Below are positions 8,756 through 16,370 of a stretch of DNA of 24,532 nucleotides, piece after piece; position 1 is the first letter of the stretch, and each line of letters opens with the position of its first letter. The notes under the pieces are model-generated. The model did not search any database. It saw nothing but the letters and a program-made list of their open reading frames with translations, and was not told where the DNA came from. A program made the translations under genes and the position numbers. The DNA lies in contig DEFM01000021.1 in the NCBI GenBank assembly GCA_002350855.1, positions 13,921 to 38,452 of the forward strand, in the 5' to 3' direction. The DNA is from Prevotellaceae bacterium UBA2852 (GTDB lineage Bacteria > Bacteroidota > Bacteroidia > Bacteroidales > Bacteroidaceae).

Positions 8756-8768
8756 ATGTAATTATGCT

Positions 8769-9320
8769 TCACTTTAACAGAACGCTTGGCAGTTCGTCGC
8801 GCATTCCGTACATGGGTGTTGCACCCTTGGCTATTTCCGTGGAATCAGTAACAATGAGCAAATCCGGGATAATCGGATGCGAAGCATGCTTGCATTTATA
8901 GAAGAGTTCACTGCGTTGCTCAAGCAATTCAGGCTCGTGTCCCCATTTGCTTTTTTGAAGGTCCATGAGGTTGAATGCAAAACTCATAACCAGTCCGTAT
9001 CCTATTGCTCCGATTACCGCTCCTCCTAACCGGTTGAGGGTGTTGAGATGTATGGTCTCGAAGAAACGTGTAAGCAATGTTGCCGCCCATCCAAGCAGAA
9101 TGGGGACGAGGATGGCAATAAGCAGGAAGACGATGACTTGTGCAAATTCGGAACTGGTTCCGGCCTTTGCAGCCAATTCACCGGCAAATGTATTGTAGAG
9201 AATGGCAGCGGCGACTACGCCCACTGCCAATCCCAATAAGTTTGCTGCCATCTTGAATGCACCCTTGGAGAAACCGATTACGGTTCCCACCAGGAATACA
9301 ATTATTATTAGTAGATCCAC
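8769..9320 (-). CDS. cvpA: CvpA-family inner-membrane protein
   Basis: Membrane protein of the CvpA (colicin V production) family; the molecular role is unsettled. The 183-residue sequence has an N-terminal hydrophobic helix (MDLLIIIVFLVGTVIGFSKG), two more around residues 24-45 and 60-85, and a fourth at about 97-116 (LGGAVIGAIGYGLVMSFAF), then a polar C-terminal tail. The FSKGAF turn after the first helix is typical of the family. The start codon is GTG at 9320, placed 2 nt after the infB stop. No in-frame ATG lies near, so I accept GTG and infer translational coupling to infB. Its place between infB and sufB suggests it is simply carried on the same transcript. Confidence 0.85.
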   Translation of the reverse strand: MDLLIIIVFLVGTVIGFSKGAFKMAANLLGLAVGVVAAAILYNTFAGELAAKAGTSSEFAQVIVFLLIAILVPILLGWAATLLTRFFETIHLNTLNRLGGAVIGAIGYGLVMSFAFNLMDLQKSKWGHEPELLEQRSELFYKCKHASHPIIPDLLIVTDSTEIAKGATPMYGMRDELPSVLLK

Positions 9321-9322
9321 GA

Positions 9323-12280
9323 TTATAGCTTCTGCTTAACTTCCACTTCAGTGAATGCTTCGAGTACGTCGCCTTCGCGAATGTCGTTGTAGTTTACAAG
9401 TGAAATACCGCAGTCGAAGTTTGTAGAAACTTCCTTCACATCGTCCTTGAATCGCTTGAGGGCGTTGATGTCTGAAGTGTGAACTACGATACCATCGCGA
9501 ATGACACGAATCTTGTCCGAACGGTGTATCTTTCCGTCGGTGACGAATGCACCGGCAACTGTACCGACTTTCGTGATACGGTAAACCTGACGTACTTCTG
9601 CGCTTCCGGTATATTCTTCCTTGATTTCTGGTGCAAGCATACCTTCCATCGCACTCTTGATTTCCTCAATAGTGTCGTAGATGATGCTGTAGAGGCGGAT
9701 GTCCACACCTTCCTGCTCAGCCAGACGGCGTGCAGCCTGTGATGGACGTACCTGGAAGCCGACGATGATAGCGTCACTGGCTTTGGCGAGATCTACATCG
9801 CTTTCACTGATTTGTCCGACTGCCTTATAGATAACGTTGACTTTGATCTTCTCTGTAGAAAGCTTGATGAGAGAGTCGCTCAATGCTTCAATAGATCCGT
9901 CCACGTCACCCTTGACGATGAGGTTGAGGTCTTGAACACCACCCACTGCAATATCGTGAGCGATATCCTCAAGTCCCTTACGCTTGGTAGTACGTATGCC
10001 TTGTTCGCGTTTGAGCTGTTCACGTTTGTTGGCGAGATCGCGTGCTTCCTGTTCGCTCTCCATCACGTGGAATGTGTCACCTGCTGTAGGTGCACCGTTG
10101 AGTCCGAGGATGAGAGCCGGTTCTGCAGGAAGTGCCTGCTGAATGCGCTGACCGCGCTCGTTGAACATAGCCTTGATACGTCCGAAATGAGTTCCTGCAA
10201 GAACTATGTCGCCCTGACGCAATGTTCCGTTCTGTACAAGCACAGTGGCAACGAATCCACGACCTTTGTCGAGTGATGATTCAATCACCGAACCTGTAGC
10301 TTTGCGGTTTGGATTAGCCTTGAGGTCGAGCATTTCTGCTTCGAGCAGCACTTTCTCCATGAGGGCATCTACATTGATACCGTGCTTAGCTGCGATGTCC
10401 TGGCTCTGGTACTTACCGCCCCAGTCCTCAACGAGGTAGTTCATTGCGGCAAGCTGCTCCTTGATTTTCTCAGGATTAGCTCCTGGCTTGTCAATCTTAT
10501 TGATTGCAAATACCATTGGCACGTTGGCTGCAACAGCGTGGCTGATGGCTTCACGTGTCTGAGGCATGATCTGGTCATCGGCTGCAATGATAATGATTGC
10601 GATGTCGGTAACCTTTGCACCACGGGCACGCATTGCGGTAAATGCCTCGTGACCTGGAGTATCAAGGAATGTGATGTGGCGGCCGTCTTTCATCGTCACG
10701 TTGTAAGCACCTATGTGCTGTGTGATACCTCCGGCTTCACCTGCAATCACGTTCGTCTTGCGGATATAGTCGAGGAGAGATGTCTTACCGTGGTCAACGT
10801 GTCCCATCACAGTGATGATTGGTGCGCGTGGCACGAGGTCCTTTTCTTCGTCTTCCTCTTCAACGATGGCGTTGCTGACGTCTTCGCTGACGTATGTGGT
10901 TGTGTAGCCGAACTCTTCAGCAACCAGGTTGATAGTCTCTGCGTCGAGGCGCTGGTTGATGCTGACCATGATGCCGATTGACATACAAGTACTGATGACT
11001 TGTGTCACTGACACGTTCATCATGGTTGCGAGTTCGTTAGCTGTTACGTACTCAGTGAGCTTAAGTACCTTGCTTTCTGCATTCTCTGCAGCCTCTTCCT
11101 CTTCCATGCGCTGGTGGATAGCTTCGCGTTTGTCCTTACGATACTTCACACCTTTCTTCATCTGCTTGGAAGTCAGACGTGCAAGTGTTTCCTTAACCTG
11201 CTTTGAGATATCTTCGTCTGTCAGTTCTGGCTGCTTGGCAGGAGCGTTCTTCTTGTTTTTCTTCTTCTTGCCCACAGCTTGAGCCTGTTGAGGCTGAGTT
11301 GTACCTTGCTTGTTCTTCTTTGAAGGAGCAGCCTGCTGCTGGTTTGCTGCGGCATTGATGTCAACTCGCTGGTTGTTGATGCGGTTGCGCTTTTTCTTCT
11401 TGCCGGAACCGTCTGCAGAGTCACTGCCTTCACCATTGCTGGCGTCAGCACTGTTGCCTTTGCGCAGACGTTCTTTCTCCTCACGCTCCTTACGACGCTC
11501 CGCCTTGCTTTTCTTGTCAGGGCGTGTCTTGGTGTTGAGGTTTGAGAGGTCGATGAATCCGACTTGCTTGAACTTCACGCTTGGCTCTGGTGTGTCAGTG
11601 CGGAAGATGCCGTCGTCTTCAGGCTTGTCCGACTGAGAGTCTGCGTCAGCTTCGTAGATGTCAATGTCGTCGTCCTTCTCGTCGCTGGCAGGAACTGCTT
11701 TCGGCTCGACTTCCACGGCTTCTGTTGCAGCTACGGCCTTTTTCTCTGCCTTGGTCTCTGGCTGAGGTTCCTGCTGCTTAGTAGCAACTACCTCTTCCTG
11801 TTTTGGCTGTTCCTCAACAGGTGCAGGAGTTTCCTTCTGTTCTTCAACAACAGGAGCGCTGACCTTTTCAGCAACTGCTGGCTTCTCATCAACTGTAGTT
11901 TCTTTAACTTCAACAGCTAGGGTCTCTTCCTTCGCATTTTTCTTAGGTTTCAGGTCGTTGATGTTACCCAAAACCTTGAACTGCTGCTTAGGCTCAACAC
12001 CCAGGCGGAAGACCTCTTCGCTCTTCTGGCTGGTCTTCTCCTTGCGTTCCTCGCGTTCTTTCTGTTCACGCTCCTTACGCTGTTTTATGTTCTGCTGGAT
12101 TTCGTCGTGCTTAGTCTTATCTGCGCCGAATGCTCCCATGAGCAGCTCGTACTGCTCATCCGTGATCTTTGCATTAGGGCTTGCGTCTTCAAGAGCCTTG
12201 CCCTTTTTCTGTAGGAATTCAGCCACGGTGTTGATTCCTACATTCAGTTCTTTCAGTGCTTTGTTGAGTCTTACTGGCAT
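9323..12280 (-). CDS. infB: Translation initiation factor IF-2
   Basis: GTPase that positions initiator fMet-tRNA on the 30S subunit and promotes subunit joining. The protein has 985 residues. An IF2-N motif ([19 protein letters not shown]) is at 1-50, then a long low-complexity charged stretch rich in E, K, Q, P and A (about 60-350), and a second N-domain-like region at about 405-460. The G domain has G1 GHVDHGKT (493-500), G3 DTPGHEAF (540-547) and G4 NKID (594-597). The C-terminal domains include the tRNA-binding region and end at EVEVKQKL. The linker length is normal for Bacteroidota IF-2. It lies in the classical rimP-nusA-infB order, 157 nt after nusA; the gap holds two palindromic elements. 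Confidence 0.98.
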   Translation of the reverse strand: MPVRLNKALKELNVGINTVAEFLQKKGKALEDASPNAKITDEQYELLMGAFGADKTKHDEIQQNIKQRKEREQKEREERKEKTSQKSEEVFRLGVEPKQQFKVLGNINDLKPKKNAKEETLAVEVKETTVDEKPAVAEKVSAPVVEEQKETPAPVEEQPKQEEVVATKQQEPQPETKAEKKAVAATEAVEVEPKAVPASDEKDDDIDIYEADADSQSDKPEDDGIFRTDTPEPSVKFKQVGFIDLSNLNTKTRPDKKSKAERRKEREEKERLRKGNSADASNGEGSDSADGSGKKKKRNRINNQRVDINAAANQQQAAPSKKNKQGTTQPQQAQAVGKKKKNKKNAPAKQPELTDEDISKQVKETLARLTSKQMKKGVKYRKDKREAIHQRMEEEEAAENAESKVLKLTEYVTANELATMMNVSVTQVISTCMSIGIMVSINQRLDAETINLVAEEFGYTTTYVSEDVSNAIVEEEDEEKDLVPRAPIITVMGHVDHGKTSLLDYIRKTNVIAGEAGGITQHIGAYNVTMKDGRHITFLDTPGHEAFTAMRARGAKVTDIAIIIIAADDQIMPQTREAISHAVAANVPMVFAINKIDKPGANPEKIKEQLAAMNYLVEDWGGKYQSQDIAAKHGINVDALMEKVLLEAEMLDLKANPNRKATGSVIESSLDKGRGFVATVLVQNGTLRQGDIVLAGTHFGRIKAMFNERGQRIQQALPAEPALILGLNGAPTAGDTFHVMESEQEARDLANKREQLKREQGIRTTKRKGLEDIAHDIAVGGVQDLNLIVKGDVDGSIEALSDSLIKLSTEKIKVNVIYKAVGQISESDVDLAKASDAIIVGFQVRPSQAARRLAEQEGVDIRLYSIIYDTIEEIKSAMEGMLAPEIKEEYTGSAEVRQVYRITKVGTVAGAFVTDGKIHRSDKIRVIRDGIVVHTSDINALKRFKDDVKEVSTNFDCGISLVNYNDIREGDVLEAFTEVEVKQKL

Positions 12281-12295
12281 CTTATATGTTGTTAA

Positions 12296-12350
12296 AAGAC
12301 CCCCCTCCTGTCCCCCGCAAGGGGGGATGATTCAGACAACAAGGGGAAAT
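12296..12350. repeat. C/G-rich palindromic element, copy D, between nusA and infB
   Basis: This is the same two-stem layout as copy C. The element starts AAAAGACCCC. The inner arm TCCCCC (12311-12316) pairs with GGGGGA (12322-12327) around GCAAG. The outer CCCCT pairs with AGGGG (12342-12346), followed by AAATTTT. The internal bases differ from copy C while pairing is kept. It lies 15 nt upstream of the infB start in the mRNA, a position much like copy C before sufC. A short AT-rich direct repeat (GAATTGTGAATTATAAATTG) follows at about 12359-12380. Confidence 0.8.
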
Positions 12351-12410
12351 TTTATTATGAATTGTGAATTATAAATTGTGAATTAAGTCCCATCTTATAT
12401 CTTTATATCG

Positions 12411-12436
12411 AAGGGCGCTCCCATCCGGAGGGGGCT
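12411..12436. repeat. Short GC-rich element behind the nusA stop codon
   Basis: The minus strand reads AAAGCCCCCTCC, GGAT, GGGAGCGCCC directly after the nusA TAA. It begins like the palindromic elements elsewhere in the window (AAGCCCCCTCC) but has no AAGGGG core, so it may be a half-copy or degraded copy. It can form only a weak stem (CTCC with GGAG) and has no following T-run, so I do not call it a terminator. It may cause partial attenuation between nusA and infB. Confidence 0.45.
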
Positions 12437-12437
12437 T

Positions 12438-13703
12438 TTATTCCTCGAATTCAGCACGCAGGATGTTGAGAACTTCGTCAACGGTGCTTTCTTCAAGATC
12501 GGCTTTCTCAATAAGCATTTCACGTGGCGCGTTGAGCACGGCCTTTGCGGTATCAAGACCAAGCCCCTTGATAGCTTCGATGATCCATTCGTCAATTTCG
12601 TCCTTGAATTCGTCGAGGTAGATATCTTCAGTGTCAACGTCTGCATCGTCAAGTTCACGGAATACGTCGATAGTGTAGCCGGTGAGCATTGATGCAAGCT
12701 TGATGTTGTGACCGTTCTTACCGATAGCGAGTGATACTTGATCTGGCTGCAGGTACACTTCAGCCTTCTTGTTCTCTTCATCGAGGTTGATGCTTGAGAT
12801 GTGTGCAGGACTGAGAGAACGCTGTATGAAAAGCTTTGGGTTGTTTGAATAGTTAATAACGTCGATGTTCTCGTTGTGGAGTTCACGAACGATACCGTGG
12901 ATACGGCTTCCCTTCACACCAACGCAGGCACCTACAGGGTCGATGCGCTCGTTGTAGCTCTCAACTGCAATCTTGGCGCGCTCACCTGGGATACGTGCAA
13001 TCTTGCGGATTGTAATGAGACCGTCGTTGATTTCAGGAACTTCGTTCTCCAGCAGGCGTTGCAGGAATTCAGGAGCTGTACGTGAAAGGATAATCTTTGG
13101 ATTGTTGTTGGCGTTGTCCACTCTGAGCACGATGGCACGAGCTGCCTCACCCTTGCGGAAGAAGTCACCGGGAATCTGTTCTGTCTTAGGAAGGAGGAGT
13201 TCATTGCCCTCATCGTCGAGCAGGAGCATTTCACGTTTCCATACCTGATAGACTTCGCCAGTTACGATTGTACCGACCTTGTCTATATACTTGTTGTACA
13301 GGTTGTCGTGTTCCAGTTCGAGGATTTTTGCAGCCATTGTCTGACGCAGGTTGAGGATGTTGCGGCGACCGAAATCAGCGAAATTCACCTTCTGGCTGAG
13401 TTCCTCACCAACTTCGTAGTCAGGATCTTCCTTCTGCGCTTCAGAAAGAGCGATTTCTGTAGTTTCGTTCTTTACTTCTCCGTCAGGAACAACGGTGCGG
13501 TTCCAATAAATTTCGAAGTCACCCTTCTCTGGGTTTACAATCACGTTGAAGTTGTCATCGTGACCGTACTGCTTCTGGAGCACACTGCGGAAAGAGTCTT
13601 CAATGACGCTTACGAGTGTGGCTTTGTCAATGTTCTTTGTTTCTTTGAAATCCTGAAAAGTCTCTATCAGGTTCACACTGTTTGTAGGTTTCTTGGTTGC
13701 CAT
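12438..13703 (-). CDS. nusA: Transcription termination/antitermination factor NusA
   Basis: RNA polymerase-binding protein that modulates pausing, intrinsic termination and antitermination. The 421 residues carry an N-terminal RNA polymerase-binding domain (1-130), an S1 domain (about 143-208), KH1 (GACVGVKGSR, 258-267) and KH2 (LAIGKNGHNIKLAS, 325-338). The C-terminal acidic region with helix-hairpin-helix-like segments (about 350-421) is shorter than the two AR repeats of E. coli NusA, as usual outside Gammaproteobacteria. It is second in the rimP-nusA-infB order. A 248-nt gap to rimP contains an element with terminal inverted repeats, which is long for this normally compact pair. Confidence 0.97.
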   Translation of the reverse strand: MATKKPTNSVNLIETFQDFKETKNIDKATLVSVIEDSFRSVLQKQYGHDDNFNVIVNPEKGDFEIYWNRTVVPDGEVKNETTEIALSEAQKEDPDYEVGEELSQKVNFADFGRRNILNLRQTMAAKILELEHDNLYNKYIDKVGTIVTGEVYQVWKREMLLLDDEGNELLLPKTEQIPGDFFRKGEAARAIVLRVDNANNNPKIILSRTAPEFLQRLLENEVPEINDGLITIRKIARIPGERAKIAVESYNERIDPVGACVGVKGSRIHGIVRELHNENIDVINYSNNPKLFIQRSLSPAHISSINLDEENKKAEVYLQPDQVSLAIGKNGHNIKLASMLTGYTIDVFRELDDADVDTEDIYLDEFKDEIDEWIIEAIKGLGLDTAKAVLNAPREMLIEKADLEESTVDEVLNILRAEFEE

Positions 13704-13749
13704 TATATATTTTTGTTTTTTTTAGTTCTTGAGTTTTTGAGTTTATTAT

Positions 13750-13909
13750 TTTGGGACACAATCATCGTTGCGATACCGCTGAAGAAAGCACTAAAAGAGC
13801 ACGCTTGCAAAGCAAGAATTGCCATAAAATCGTTCGCAAAATCAGAAATGAAAATACTTTATTTGAATAAGATTTTGTGATAAATTTTGCGAAGATTTTG
13901 TGTCCCAAA
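13750..13909. mobile_element. 160-bp element with 12-bp terminal inverted repeats (MITE-like), between rimP and nusA
   Basis: A perfect 12-bp inverted repeat, TTTGGGACACAA (13750-13761) and TTGTGTCCCAAA (13898-13909), bounds 160 bp with no coding sequence. Inside is a second perfect 10-bp inverted repeat, TTCGCAAAAT (13833-13842) with ATTTTGCGAA (13884-13893), and one copy of the GAA/AAA-loop hairpin repeat at 13764-13819. The size and the inverted ends fit a miniature inverted-repeat element. I see no clear target-site duplication and no transposase with these ends in the window, so the mobile status is inferred. A long cruciform or attenuator in the rimP-nusA mRNA would look the same. Confidence 0.5.
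13764..13819. repeat. ATCGTTGCGATACC / 3-nt-loop hairpin repeat, copy 1
   Basis: The + strand has ATCGTTGCGATACC (13764-13777), then AAGAAA, then AAAAGAGCACG, then a hairpin CTTGC-AAA-GCAAG (13804-13816) and AAT. Copy 2 at 20639-20695 has the same boxes, but its stem is CTCAC-GAA-GTGAG. The stem bases differ on both sides in a compensating way, so the hairpin is conserved rather than the bases. Its ATCG box begins 61 nt upstream of the nusA start codon. Confidence 0.75.
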
Positions 13910-13951
13910 CCTCAATCTGGATTGAATTCTTCATTAAAAGAAGGGGACTTT

Positions 13952-14419
13952 TTACTTAAAGTCTATCTCTGCCTTCACCCATTTCACATCGTTGAAGCCA
14001 TAGTGATAATCTACGTCAACGAGTTGCGGACGCTTCTTTCCTTCGACTTTCTGCTTTTCGGTAACAGTCACTGCGAATCCGTTTTCGTCAGCAGCCGACA
14101 GTATGCCCTGCTGTTTCTTGCCTGCAGAGGTCAGCACCTCAACTTCGTTGCCGATGTTGTTTATATATTGTTGCAGAACCTTGAAGGGCTGACCTATGCC
14201 GGCAGAACCCACTTCAAGTTCATAGTCTTCAATTTCACGATCGAGGCGTGACTCAATAAAACGGCTGAGTTCGCAGCAGTCTTCAATCCACACGCCATCT
14301 TTGTGGTCGATCTCCACGGTAATTTTATTCTGGTTGTCTACAGATGTGTCAACGAGGAAATATTCTTTGTCCTTGAGCCATTCCTCAGCAAGCTCACGCA
14401 CGGTTTTGTTGTCTATCAT
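13952..14419 (-). CDS. rimP: Ribosome maturation factor RimP
   Basis: Cytoplasmic factor for 30S subunit maturation. The 155 residues have an N-terminal alpha/beta domain (VDNQNKITVEIDHKDGVWIEDCCELSRFIESRLD, about 27-60) with the YELEVGSAGIGQPF signature (66-79; ExGSxGxxxPL in the family) and a C-terminal SH3-like domain (about 85-155). The start MIDNKTVRELAEEWL is normal. It is the first gene of the rimP-nusA-infB unit. A clear promoter lies upstream at 14502-14532, and the ~75-nt leader contains a perfect 10-bp hairpin. Confidence 0.93.
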   Translation of the reverse strand: MIDNKTVRELAEEWLKDKEYFLVDTSVDNQNKITVEIDHKDGVWIEDCCELSRFIESRLDREIEDYELEVGSAGIGQPFKVLQQYINNIGNEVEVLTSAGKKQQGILSAADENGFAVTVTEKQKVEGKKRPQLVDVDYHYGFNDVKWVKAEIDFK

Positions 14420-14458
14420 GCAGTTTGTAGTAGAGTAATTGATAAAGTTGCTAAGTGC

Positions 14459-14490
14459 AACAAGGAGGAACTCGAAAGCCCCTCCTTGTT
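14459..14490 (-). promoter_or_regulatory. 10-bp hairpin in the rimP leader
   Basis: AACAAGGAGG (14459-14468) and CCTCCTTGTT (14481-14490) form a perfect 10-bp inverted repeat around a 12-nt loop. It lies between the predicted start of transcription (about 14495) and the rimP ATG at 14419, so nearly at the 5' end of the mRNA. There is no T-run on the minus strand after it. It could stabilise the message or be a site of autoregulation by NusA, as known for the rimP-nusA-infB operon of E. coli, but that is inference. Confidence 0.6.
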
Positions 14491-14501
14491 CAATTCTGCT
14501 G

Positions 14502-14532
14502 CAAAGATACGAATAAGTGAGCGCAATACAAA
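14502..14532 (-). promoter_or_regulatory. Promoter of the rimP-nusA-infB-suf block
   Basis: The minus strand reads TTTG (14532-14529), 19 nt, TATCTTTG (14509-14502). This is an exact fit to the Bacteroidota primary sigma factor consensus TTTG-N19-21-TAnnTTTG. Transcription should begin near 14495. No other matching promoter was found between here and the activase gene, which favours one long transcript, though weaker internal promoters would be missed by eye. Confidence 0.8.
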
Positions 14533-14609
14533 ATAAAAATCAGAATATTTTATTTTTATTGCTGAAAGACTACGGGTAGGCTAACGAAGTTCGGGAATGT
14601 GAGAGTATG

Positions 14610-14633
14610 TTCTTGGGAGCTTTGCCCCAAGCG
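14610..14633. repeat. CTTGGG/CCCAAG hairpin repeat, copy 1
   Basis: The + strand segment TTCTTGGGAGC, TTTGCCCCAAGCG contains a 6-bp inverted repeat CTTGGG...CCCAAG. A 24-base stretch matches 20780-20803 at 22 positions by eye. It lies in the 315-nt spacer between rimP and the FMN reductase remnant. Apart from this, the rimP promoter and the + strand promoter at 14682, I see nothing coding in the spacer. Confidence 0.6.
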
Positions 14634-14681
14634 CATAGCGATAACGAGCGTCATCTCAACGTTATAACTTTTGCTGTAAAA

Positions 14682-14713
14682 GTTGCTTGACTTGAATAAA
14701 TTTAGTATTTTTG
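14682..14713 (+). promoter_or_regulatory. Promoter upstream of the FMN-reductase remnant and alkyltransferase gene
   Basis: TATTTTTG at 14706-14713 matches TAnnTTTG. GTTG at 14682-14685, 20 nt upstream, is an imperfect -33 box. The ATG of the reductase remnant follows at 14735, so the leader would be about 15 nt. The promoter seems to survive although the first gene it served is truncated, and it could now drive the alkyltransferase gene. Confidence 0.6.
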
Positions 14714-14734
14714 CCGTACTAAATCCCCGGAATT

Positions 14735-14857
14735 ATGAAAAAGATTCTATTCATTATCGGCTCGTTGAGGAAAAAGTCCTTCAACCGCCAGGTTGCCAAT
14801 GTGGCTAAAGAAATAATCGGCAGCAGTGCCGAAGTGTCAGAACTGGATTATAGATAA
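14735..14857 (+). pseudogene. N-terminal remnant of an NADPH-dependent FMN reductase
   Basis: The frame encodes 40 residues, MKKILFIIGSLRKKSFNRQV, continuing ANVAKEIIGSSAEVSELDYR, then TAA. The GSLRKKSFNRQ stretch after a beta strand is the flavin phosphate-binding loop of the flavodoxin-like NADPH-dependent FMN reductase family, whose members are about 170-200 residues. Everything after the second beta strand (LDYR) is missing, and the alkyltransferase gene begins 5 nt later, so a deletion has fused the remnant to its neighbour. The promoter and start remain, so a short peptide may still be made and could couple translation to the next gene. It is too short to be an active reductase. Confidence 0.8.
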
Positions 14858-14862
14858 GGAGG

Positions 14863-15180
14863 ATGACACCAGGGCAGGCGCGTACTTTTCGTGACGATGT
14901 GCTGAATATCGTCAGTCAGATCCCTTGTGGCTATGTCACCACATACGGTTATATCGCTGCTCTTGCAGGCTGGCCCAGCCACTCGAGGATGGTGGGTCGC
15001 ACTCTGCGCTATACTCCTGGCGCAGAGGCTTTACCCTGTCATCGTGTAGTCAACATGTCAGGCAGAACCGCACCTGGCTGGAGTCGCCAACGCCCCCTGT
15101 TAGAATCGGAAGGTGTCACCTTCAAACCCAACGGTCATGTAGATATGCAAAAGCATCTTTGGGAACCACCTCTACCTTGA
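14863..15180 (+). CDS. Stand-alone O6-alkylguanine-DNA alkyltransferase (MGMT) C-terminal domain
   Basis: DNA repair protein of the MGMT family, consisting only of the DNA-binding/active-site domain (105 residues). Motifs are IPCGYVTTYGYIA (residues 20-32, helix-turn-helix entry with Tyr29), SRMVGRTLR (41-49, with the Arg42 finger position) and PCHRVV (58-63). Cys59 is the alkyl-acceptor cysteine. Alkyltransferase-like (ATL) proteins of similar size replace this cysteine, usually by Trp, so this one may be a true suicide transferase despite lacking the N-terminal domain. A stop lies in frame just upstream, so ATG 14863 is the first possible start. An AAGGAGG sequence abuts it with no spacing, which is unusual. 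The truncated reductase ORF ends 5 nt before, suggesting coupling. Confidence 0.85.
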   Translation: MTPGQARTFRDDVLNIVSQIPCGYVTTYGYIAALAGWPSHSRMVGRTLRYTPGAEALPCHRVVNMSGRTAPGWSRQRPLLESEGVTFKPNGHVDMQKHLWEPPLP

Positions 15181-15274
15181 GAGTAAGCAGTGCATGTATA
15201 ATCTAAGAACCCGATAACTTGAGCAGAAGCTATAATATGTAAATAAGTAAATAAGTGAAGATTTCGACTTAATA

Positions 15275-15306
15275 TTTGATGATAATATAGAAATTTACTA
15301 TCTTTG
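15275..15306 (+). promoter_or_regulatory. Promoter of the ATPase/TOPRIM-like pair, giving a leaderless mRNA
   Basis: TTTG (15275-15278), 20 nt, TATCTTTG (15299-15306) matches the Bacteroidota consensus fully, and the -7 octamer is identical to that of the rimP promoter. The ATG of the ATPase gene begins at 15312, only 5 nt after the box. Transcription in these promoters normally starts about 5-7 nt after the box, so the message should begin at or within a base or two of the AUG. The 131-nt spacer behind the alkyltransferase gene holds nothing else recognisable. Confidence 0.8.
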
Positions 15307-15311
15307 CTCCC

Positions 15312-16367
15312 ATGAAACACCTTGTAATTCGCAATTTGGGGCCACTGAAGGAGGCTGATGTCGAGCTGAAGAGAATCAATGTTATCATTGGTTCGCAGAG
15401 TTCGGGTAAGAGTTGTGTGCTCAAGACCGCTTGCTATTGCACGTGGGTGGAGAAGCGTATCGAACTGACTCAGACAGCAGACTTCTTCGCAAAAGACGAT
15501 AACTTTCTGAAAGAGTTTGAGCGTTTCCATAAGCTACAAGGATACATCAAGGATAATACCTTCATCAGTTACGAGTCAGACTTTATGGTCTTCTCATACG
15601 ATAATGCCACCAGGACATTCAAGTTTGATTGGAAAGAAGCTCGCTGGAATTACCGTCGATCAAAGGTCACATATATCCCTGCTGAGCGTAATTTGGTCGC
15701 AGCAATTCCAAACTGGTTCCAAGTGAAATTTGCAGATGATAACATCCGTGACTTCATGGCTGACTGGGAAACAGCAAGACAGGCTACAACCAATGACTTA
15801 TCTGTGCTGAATCTCGGTGTATCTTATCATTATGACGCTAATACAAAGTCGGACAAGGTGCAGGTCGCCGATGGTGTAACACTCGACTTTACAAACACTT
15901 CAAGTGGTTTGCAGTCAGTGATACCACTATTTGTACATCTAAGTAATATCACAAGTATCAAGCATAACAGAATAGAGAGTTTTGCTAATCTTCAGGAGAA
16001 CAGTATTCTATTGGCAAAATTAGATGAAGAAGACAAAAAGGACATCTATGCCAACTATGTGCGTACTCATCATTGTGATATCTTCCTTGAAGAGCCAGAG
16101 GCCAATCTTTTTCCGCCAACACAGTCCAATCTTGTTGAATGGCTACTTGATATGACGAAGGGAGAGCGACCAAGCAATCTCTTTATCGCTACTCATAGTC
16201 CATATATACTGAATGCTTTCCTCGAAAAAACAGATATAGACATGAGCCTCTTCTACACGAGAATAGACTCTAAACTTATATCGGTAAAGAGTGCCACAGA
16301 AGAAGATATTCAGGACATCTATGATTACGGCGTAGATGCATTCTTCAATATTGAAACTCTGGGATAA
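15312..16367 (+). CDS. OLD/AAA_15-type ATPase, first gene of a two-gene unit
   Basis: ABC-like (SMC/RecF-related) ATPase of 351 residues, in the class used by OLD, GajA, AriA and similar immunity proteins. The N-terminus LVIRNLGPLKEADVELKRINVIIG precedes Walker A GSQSSGKS (27-34). A short YIPAERN block (121-127) follows, with a signature-like TSSGLQS (196-202), Walker B CDIFLEEPEANLFP (255-268) and H-loop ATHSPYIL (293-300). The helical insert between Walker A and the signature is short, and there is no fused nuclease. No membrane segment or signal peptide is seen. The next gene starts 3 nt after the stop, so the two are co-transcribed and probably act together. The ATPase assignment is firm; a defence role is inferred from architecture and from the accessory neighbourhood. 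A plain housekeeping or transport role cannot be excluded. Confidence 0.85.
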   Translation: MKHLVIRNLGPLKEADVELKRINVIIGSQSSGKSCVLKTACYCTWVEKRIELTQTADFFAKDDNFLKEFERFHKLQGYIKDNTFISYESDFMVFSYDNATRTFKFDWKEARWNYRRSKVTYIPAERNLVAAIPNWFQVKFADDNIRDFMADWETARQATTNDLSVLNLGVSYHYDANTKSDKVQVADGVTLDFTNTSSGLQSVIPLFVHLSNITSIKHNRIESFANLQENSILLAKLDEEDKKDIYANYVRTHHCDIFLEEPEANLFPPTQSNLVEWLLDMTKGERPSNLFIATHSPYILNAFLEKTDIDMSLFYTRIDSKLISVKSATEEDIQDIYDYGVDAFFNIETLG

Positions 16368-16370
16368 GGC

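Noticed and set aside
12411..12436. Intrinsic terminator after nusA
   Set aside because: The possible stem is only about four pairs and no T-run follows. infB lies downstream in the same operon.
15312..16367. Housekeeping RecF or SMC protein
   Set aside because: The length, the short insert, the THSP H-loop context and the tight pairing with a small partner gene fit OLD-class ATPases better. RecF has a different and conserved neighbourhood.
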